Of a DNA stretch of 39,000 bases, positions 32,556 to 39,000 are shown one piece after another. The DNA lies in assembly GCA_009760855.2 (NCBI GenBank), contig WPIO01000149.1, forward strand, positions 691,001-730,000, read 5' to 3'. The stretch is from Cristatella mucedo (lineage: Eukaryota > Bryozoa > Phylactolaemata > Cristatellidae). A program made the translations under genes and the position numbers. The number at the start of each line of letters is the position of its first letter. Position 1 is the first letter of the stretch. The notes beneath the pieces are model-generated. The model was not told where the DNA came from. It worked only from the letters and a program-made list of their open reading frames with translations, and searched no databases.

Positions 32556-35500
32556 GTAGGTCGCAGGAGAAATTGCGTGCGCACTTTGCTCACCTCTTTA
32601 TTGATGCCGACGGTCGTGGGCTGTCTTTTTTTGGCTGCCGCAGACATGGCACCGTTCGGCCCCTTTTGCGTTCTGACTTGCGTTGCCCCGCCGGTCACCG
32701 ATAGGTCACTCGAGACGTCCGTCTCACCGGCTCGAAACCGTTTCTGGCTACGCGCTGCACCGACACTGCGCTGGCTCTGCGGTAGCTTCAATTTTTGGCA
32801 GTTCTTCAACGCAAGTGAATCCCAATAGGTTGTGTTCAAGCCCACGAGCAAACGCTGTTCGTGTATATATTACCATGCGTATTGTTATGTGGACACCATT
32901 AGCGGAAGCCTAGTGCTGCTGTTACCTGGTGGCATGCAACGGCCGCGATGCGCAATCCGGCTGCTATGCAGAGCAGGGTTATTGCCGAGTTGTCTTTGGG
33001 TACCGTGAGCTGAGAGCGGTAAAAATCGCTGCGTTAGAAGCTGCAGCCCCGGGGAGGGTGCGTTTCGTCACCGCTCGACCCCTCCAGTAGCAGCAGCAGC
33101 AGCAATCGGCAGACAGAAGGCGGCTGCGCGGCACTGCACGGCTCCTTCCGAGAAGTACGCCAGGAATAGGGAGAGATTTTACCGCGTCCGCCTACCTAGC
33201 CGGTAGTTTAGAACGCTTCGCGACAGAGATTCTAACGACGCGTGCACACTCCCCTGAAGCTCTGCGACGTTCGCTGGAGCGACGGAGCCCCGCCATTAGA
33301 AGTAGACATAGCATTCTACTTCTAAACCGGACTATCGCCACGTGCCCACGTTCCGATCGCCGGACTTTCGTGTCACACTAAAATGTAGAGTCAGGCCGTG
33401 CCTGCCTCCGGGTGTCACAGCTAGCAGCAGCAGACTCTGATGGCACTGAGGCGCCGGAAGAAGCGGTCAGTAAACGGTCGCTTGCGGAGCTGAACCTGCA
33501 TGCGGTTCGAGTTCGTGCCCGCATTGACCTGCGCCCACACCTAGATTTGCGGACAGCTCAAGAGTTCGGCCAGGAAACGTAGGCTAAGAGGCCTCACCTG
33601 CTGCGCCCGAGTGGCGCTTCGCACCTATCGATCCTCAAAGCTGTCAATGGGGGCGCCCTGCGTCGGTGCACGGAAGGCCAGGGACAAGGAGAGGAGAGGT
33701 GAGGCACGCTCTCGCCTCTGGGCAGGGACAAGGAGAGGTGAGGCACGCTCTCGCCTCTGGGCAGGGACGAGCAGAGGAGAGGTGAGGTACGCTCTCGCCT
33801 CTGCTCGGGCTCCTTAGGTGTCGCGCGATGCCGCGCGGGGTCGGACCGAGGCTCCAGCGCCACTCGGATCGACCCGGGAGTGCACGTGACCCGATGAGTG
33901 CACGTGACCAAGGATTACACGTGACTGGCTGAGCCCCTAATGCTGCTCAGGTCGCTGTGTGTCGGTCGGCGCTTCCACTGAGAAGAAACGGAGCACGAAC
34001 TGCGGCCAGAGCTCTTGCCGGCAGGCCACCGCCACCTGTCCGCGCTGCTTGCTTGGCGCCAAAGTCTGCTGGCACTGCAGTGGCGGCCGGCGTTGTGGCG
34101 CGGCGCATGCATGCCACGCAGCCATACAGAGTAGAGACGCAGTATTGGGCGCGTCTTTTCCAAGTTTGCAGCTTCTGTCACCTGCCCCTTGTTGCCAGAG
34201 CTCCAAAAGGTAGCGGCATCTTTCTTCTTCACTCTCTCTTCTTGGTTTTGTCAATTCAAAGTCTATCTGTATCGTCGTGTGCTTGGCTCCACGAATGTGT
34301 GTCTCCAGTTCTGAACTGGTTGCCCACCTTACTTACGCCTGGTCTGCACTGTGCGACTGCTGCGCGCTTATTGACTGGTTTCAGGGCTTGTCGAATCCTT
34401 GGTCGCCGCTGCCCTGGCTCGAAATGGTCGTCAGGTGCTGCATCTGGACAGGTACTTGGCAGCATTTCACACCATGCCGACCTGCACGTCTTGAACCGGC
34501 AGGAAGCATCACCGTGTGCCCCTCGTCTGGGCCTCTTGTGTGTGAGGAGAGCTCTTCCCTTTCGGCACCCGCCGTTTGAGTAGGACGTGCCTTTCCATGA
34601 TCTTGCACGAGCAGCCGTGTCATCAGAAGCAATGATGACCTGACATAGCATAAGGGGCTGGGTGAGCAGAGATGGCCGATACTGGTTTGCTGAGATGTCC
34701 CTTTGTACTCTATTTGTATGGACGCCTGGTGGGGCTGCCCTAGCCTGTTGTGACTGTATATTCCTGCCATAGTTGAAAGTAGTTGAGCAAACGTACAATG
34801 TTCCGACTAAGTGCATGCAAACACTGATTGTGATAGTTACTGATTTTTAGATCGAGACCCAGATTACTTAATTCCAGATGTGTGATGCTAATCTTGATCC
34901 TTAGGTGAAATACTCTAACGCTGTATAGTGCTATTTAAGTGTACCTGATCGATCATGTAGACACAGGTTGAGATGATCGTGACGTCAGCTTCACTTGTAT
35001 ACACCTCGATTTGTTGACGTTTATTAGCTGCTTAAGCAAACCTATCGGCCACTTTGCAGCTGGGGTATATTTTCGAAGATACTCGGAAGCCACCAATGGA
35101 ACTAAAATAACGAGCTACTGATTTAGCAAACGTATTTCTATCACGGTAGAGGAGCCTTAGGATTATATATATTATATATACCCGAGTTGTGAAGTGTGAG
35201 CATCTTATCCTTGCTTTTATGTGTGTTTGTGTGTGTGTTTGTGTGTTTAGTGGTTTGCTGCATGTATATTTATTTATTTTTATTTATTTATAGTTATGCA
35301 GTTATACATAAATACATATATATGTACAAATACCTCTATTTATACAGTATACCTTAAGTATTTGCAACAAAGGTCATACACGATCAGATATTCTCCTACG
35401 AGTGTAGGGTGCCAACTCCTATAACACTGGCCTGCACCAGAAAACTTGTCAGTTATTGTTTATCTAATAGTTATCCATTTATTTTATTAAATTAATTTAA

Positions 35501-35700
35501 TATTTATCTATCTAATAGGTGATTCAGGTAAATTTTGGGCTGCTCTTTCGGAATCGGTAACTCGTTTTAACCCGGCACATCAGGATTTTTAACAATTTGA
35601 TTGTTGAACAATACTTTCGAATGCAATACTTAAGTTTTTACAATCGTTTAATAACAATATCATTTAGGCTATTACATTGTAAACGTAAGTCTTTCTTCAT
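32556..35700 (+). other. Presumed REP first intron, anonymous part
   Basis: GC-rich to about 34,600, then AT-rich. A direct repeat of about 44 bp ('agggacaaggagaggtgaggcacgctctcgcctctgggc') is present in near-identical tandem copies at 33,680-33,805. Short inverted stretches flank 33,295-33,325. Low-complexity (TG)n and TTTA runs occur at 35,218-35,290. No coding exon is recognised. Confidence 0.5.
33680..33808 (+). repeat. About 44-bp tandem repeat, three units
   Basis: The phrase 'aggtgaggcacgctctcgcctctgggcagggacaaggag' repeats with a period of roughly 40-47 bp. The third copy has 'ggtgaggtacgctctcgcctctgctcgg'. It gives the repeated Leu-Pro-Arg-Gly-Glu-Ser frame on the minus strand. Confidence 0.85.
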
Positions 35701-35713
35701 TTAGTCGAATGCT

Positions 35714-36306
35714 TTAAAATTGCCTCTCCTTCGACTTTCTGCTATACTCAGCTGCAGGATTGTCGCACTTCAGGCTTAGGCAGTAATCGGGCATCATGTT
35801 AACATTCCAGTGGCCTTGATATCTAGGCTCCATTTCATATCTGTCCTGATGAAACCTCTCACCCTTTTCCTCGCTGAATGCTCCTAAATTTGATGGAAAA
35901 TAGTCAAGCTGGGGTTTTAGAAAATATATCTTAACACTCGATCTTGTTCGTTTCCTTTCTGAAGTAAAACTTCCTTTAAACTGCGGTTCAACAAATCAAT
36001 GAAGAGTCTCCACTCAGTTGGGTCATAGCACCTTTCAATTTGGTTAACCATACCCTCGATTTTGCTGCAATAAACTAGTGTCAATCGTTTATCGAAAAGT
36101 ACTCCAGTTTACGATGTCTATACCACACAAATGTAGTACCCCTGCCCAAGAAAATTTCTCCTTTAATGTAGAACCGAGGAGTTTAGCCGACTCTGTGGGC
36201 AGGTCAAGATCTCTTATTAAGTCATCAGGATCAGATTGGGACATTAGTTTAGGTGTTGAAACATCAAAAGCATCACACACACACACTCTCTCTCTCTCTC
36301 ACTCTC

Positions 36307-36387
<81 letters not shown>

Positions 36388-36545
36388 GATGCATCGATTT
36401 GCTGCTGCCCTGCATAACTAGCATGGTATCAATGTCCTTGGCTTCAGGTCGTATCCATGCAGCCTTCAAAAGGCTTTCATATTTAAACTTCGAACCAAGT
36501 GCAAGTTCGAGAAAGGTTTTTGAGTTGATCACGCCTCAGAATTAG
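35714..36545 (-). pseudogene. Decayed member of a multicopy invertebrate protein family (FSEE-GERFHQD signature), split by (CT)n
   Basis: On the minus strand, from high to low coordinates: INSKTFLELALGSKFKYESL (about 36,532-36,410), an RPEAKDID segment, a (GA)n interruption, DPDDLIRDLDLPTESAKLLG with STLKEK (about 36,245-36,160), a broken middle, then KIYFLKPQLDYFPSNLGAFS, EEKGERFHQD, EPRYQGHWNVNMMPDYC and a terminal YSRKSKERQF with TAA at 35,714-35,716. I recall the same ordered blocks in many near-identical predicted proteins of invertebrates, which suggests a mobile-element-borne gene. The middle of the family (several hundred residues) is deleted and stops are present. I do not know its function, and no terminal repeats were identified. 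Confidence 0.65.
36283..36382 (+). repeat. (CT)n microsatellite inside the pseudogene
   Basis: About 95 bp of CT with a preceding (CA)n and two 'ca' interruptions. It separates two blocks of the minus-strand pseudogene that are adjacent in the family. Confidence 0.96.
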
Positions 36546-36611
36546 CTCTGCTGACTAGTGTAAAACGACCTTTTCAGAAATTTAAAGTTAGGTAGAATCT
36601 CTCTGCTTTAT

Positions 36612-37545
36612 TTTAGCTGGACCTGTTGGAAGTGTTTGATGCTATTGATCACCAAGTCCTGCTTAAGCACCGGTCATTTCGCCTCAGCATCATGGGAACT
36701 GCACTTGAATGGTACCATCTCAGTGGGAGATTTCAGAGTGTTGACGTGAACAGGCAATAGTCATACGAAGACCCTCAAATGTAAGAGGTACCCCAGGACC
36801 TGTTCTCGGTTACACTATCAGTCTTGCCGATACAGTCGCCAAGCTCAATCAAGGCTTTCGTTTTAAGATGACACAGCTGTACTTGAGCTTATGAGCTTTT
36901 ATACCTCCCTGCCTTCCAGCACATCAAACTCTCTCCACACCCCTGCAGCTTATATTGCTGGCATTTGCACTTGGATAGTATGAAACTTGTTCAAATAACA
37001 TGACGAAAAAACCAACTTGCTTTAGGCAAACCTAAATTACTCAGAAATAAAAAATAACCTTCAAAGTGTGCTCGGCTAGCATATCTCCTGCAGCCTCTGC
37101 ACCAAACCTGAGTGTCCTGTCTCAAAAGTGGCCTTTTGCTCTACAGTCAAACCTGACTTTCAGCTTCATAGCATTGTAAAAATTCGGGCCTGCTTGACGA
37201 GAATTCCACATCCGTGCTGGTCTATGCATTTTGCCATCTCGTCTATACTTGTATAGCTCACTGCTTGTAGGCATCTAACTCCCACCCAGCCACTCTACTG
37301 ACTAAAGTTGTTTACCTTCGCCACGAACCAACCTCAAATAATATCGAGACCGTGCCTTTAGTTCATGTGCTCCAAAAGAGCATGGTACACACTCCCAAAG
37401 GAAGTGTAGACATCTCCTGATCTGACGACATTGAAAAACATGCTAAAAAAAATCCAGTCATTTCAGTCACAGCATTTGCCATTTGTCTGGTCGAGTTTTC
37501 CTTTATGTGCTTATGTGTGCTGACAATGTGCATGTTATCACTAAT
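36612..37545 (+). mobile_element. Degenerate LINE family B copy, sense
   Basis: 'gctggacctgttggaagtgtttgatgctattgatcacc' encodes LDLLEVFDAIDHQVLLKH (motif A region), then 'IMGTALEW' and a VNRQ block, and a broken PQ(D/G) motif, collinear with the antisense copy at 1,540-1,868. The part from 37,345 ('gagaccgtgcctttagttcatgtgctccaaaag') matches 2,008-2,040, and 37,500-37,545 matches the 3' UTR at about 2,155-2,205. It lacks the 3' hairpin and tail. Stops are numerous. Confidence 0.82.
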
Positions 37546-38400
37546 CAATTGGCATGCTTCATTGCAGCATATATATTGTCAGGGTAGAGATTTACTTCTG
37601 TTAGGGTGTAGCACTAATGTCTTGTTATTTTTATTGTTGTTATTATTTACAAAGCCAGTCCGAAAATCCTCGAACCCTAGGAATCAGCACAAAGCTCAAA
37701 CGTTGCAGTTTAAAAAATCAAGCCCAAAATACCACAAGGTGGGACTAATTTTAGCAAGCAATAAATGCTACAAATTGGGCATACTGCCACTGTTTTTAGC
37801 CTGCTAGTTGTGAGCAGCATGCAAATTAGCATGGTTGTTGGTTTCAAGTGGGTCAGGTAGTAGTTTTAGTTTTGAAGGATAGTCTTTGGTATCACCATTA
37901 AACCCAGCGAAGTAAGAATGTTTTGAATGTGCCAATTGTCCCTTCTTGAAAAATGCATCTCACCGACGATGGTGTCCGGTACTTATTCGGTAATAGTCAA
38001 GGATCTGAGACGTCCGGCTTTGTGCCTTACAGATTTAGGCCGAACCTGGTTTGAGACTAGCCAAACGGCAGAGCAGTTAGAGCAATAGAATAAACTAATT
38101 GCATTACATGATGACAAAAAAGAGCTGTGGAGCCGTTTAAACGTCTTCAGAAATCTTGGAAAACTACCTGAGACGCCAAAATCTTGGTGATCTGGTTAAT
38201 AAAAAGATTTCCGTTGAAACAACAAGAAGGTAATTCAATTTAGGACATAACCTGTGGAAAACCGACCTATTTAACTCCAGAGAAATAGTTTTAAAGTGCT
38301 CTCTTTAACTCCTTGCTTTCAGGATAAACTGGGGTATTTTCTTTTCTACACATCGATTTCATACAGTTTCCCACCCTGTCATGCCTACGGCTGTACAGTC
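37546..38400. other. Unassigned AT-rich DNA
   Basis: A short A/T-rich spacer at 37,615-37,650 follows the LINE remnant. There is no recognisable coding segment or RNA gene. Confidence 0.5.
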
Positions 38401-38402
38401 TC

Positions 38403-38480
38403 AAAATAGCATGCTTCAACAAAAAAAATAGCATGCTTCAACAAAAACATAGCATGCTTCAACAAAATAGCGTGCTTCAA
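38403..38480 (+). repeat. Short tandem repeat of 'atagcatgcttcaacaaaa'
   Basis: Four units with core 'atagcatgcttcaacaaa' (one 'atagcgtgcttcaa') and variable A-run spacers start at about 38,406, 38,428, 38,449 and 38,467. It is a young minisatellite of 18-22 bp period. Confidence 0.9.
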
Positions 38481-39000
38481 ACCAATGATGATCGCTGGGG
38501 AAATGCCCGACACTGATGTTGTGATACATTTTTGGAGAAGGGACTTGTTGGTGCATCTAGTAAATCTTCTTTGCAGTGCTCAGGCGGTCTGATGAAGAGC
38601 TTTATGTTTAATAGTGACTCATGTCGGAAACCCACAGTTGCTTCAGATACTGAGAGAACAGGACCAGTTTGCATGTTTTGGCAACCGGTTATAAAACCAA
38701 GGTGGTAGCATGCAGAGTTTGTTACAAATATTATCAATTCATCCAAATCCTATATTCTGGTGAGATCTTGTTGGCTTTCAATTAAAAAACCACTGAACAT
38801 TCGAGGATTCATCTTGATCCCAGGCTGTGTAGGTTTTTCCGGCTAGTATATTCTATGTATACAGGTATATGCAATATATGTATATGTACACACACATATG
38901 TTTGTTTGCACGTGTGTGCGTGGGTGCATGCATGTATGTGGGTGTGTGTGTGTGTGTGTATATGTGTACATTATGTTGCATGTAATTCTCTTATTGTATT
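38481..39000. other. Unassigned DNA with (TG)n-rich end
   Basis: A minus-strand 89-codon frame at 38,477-38,746 has no recognisable domain. 38,865-38,970 is a mosaic of (TA)n, (CA)n and (TG)n. Confidence 0.45.

Noticed and set aside
34256-34816. A 186-codon minus frame in the presumed REP intron
   Set aside because: No recognisable domain, and overlapping open frames on the other strand. Insufficient evidence for a gene.

Overview
The window is nuclear DNA of a metazoan, probably an invertebrate. It has spliced genes with GT-AG introns, CpG-rich promoter-like tracts, long (CT)n/(GA)n and (AT)n microsatellites, and many decayed retroelements: two CR1/L2-like LINE families, a Ty3/Gypsy fragment and a tRNA-derived SINE. 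I cannot fix the phylum from the sequence. Most long open frames are artefacts of GC-rich DNA or simple repeats. Only three host genes can be supported.

Layout: 1-2.4 kb is LINE debris, including two same-family copies lying head to head. 2.4-4.6 kb is mostly anonymous. 4.6-8.7 kb is a GC/CpG-rich block with promoter character but no recognisable gene, interrupted by an (AT)n/(GT)n satellite. 8.9-9.4 kb is another LINE 3' end. 9.5-11 kb holds (CT)n, (GA)n and (TA)n arrays. About 11.4-15.84 kb is a complete plus-strand gene for a transmembrane collagen: TATA box, non-coding first exon, and three coding exons joined in phase to give 854 aa. The protein has a type II membrane anchor, a furin-type RTRR site, a CDC motif and about 258 Gly-X-Y triplets, nearly all encoded by one exon. 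16.4-18.9 kb holds a reverse LINE copy and a Ty3/Gypsy RNase H-integrase remnant.

From 32,143 down to 19,645 on the minus strand is a complete nine-exon SLC36-type (proton-coupled amino acid transporter-like) gene of 455 aa. Its introns carry SINEs, LINE fragments, microsatellites and a 29-bp minisatellite. One intron appears to use a GC-AG junction. About 360 bp from its start codon, in divergent orientation, is the first coding exon of a Rab escort protein (CHM/REP) homologue at 32,504-32,555. The rest of that gene is not in the window. The space between them looks like a bidirectional promoter with a 14-bp triplicated motif.

32.6-39 kb, presumably within or beyond the first REP intron, contains a decayed multi-copy-type gene with an FSEE-GERFHQD signature, split by a (CT)n array, a degenerate LINE reverse transcriptase, and short tandem repeats. 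The host genes share no pathway that the sequence shows. Both the SLC36 transporter (amino acid export or nutrient sensing at endolysosomes or plasma membrane) and REP (Rab prenylation) relate to endomembrane function, but any link beyond a shared promoter is inference.
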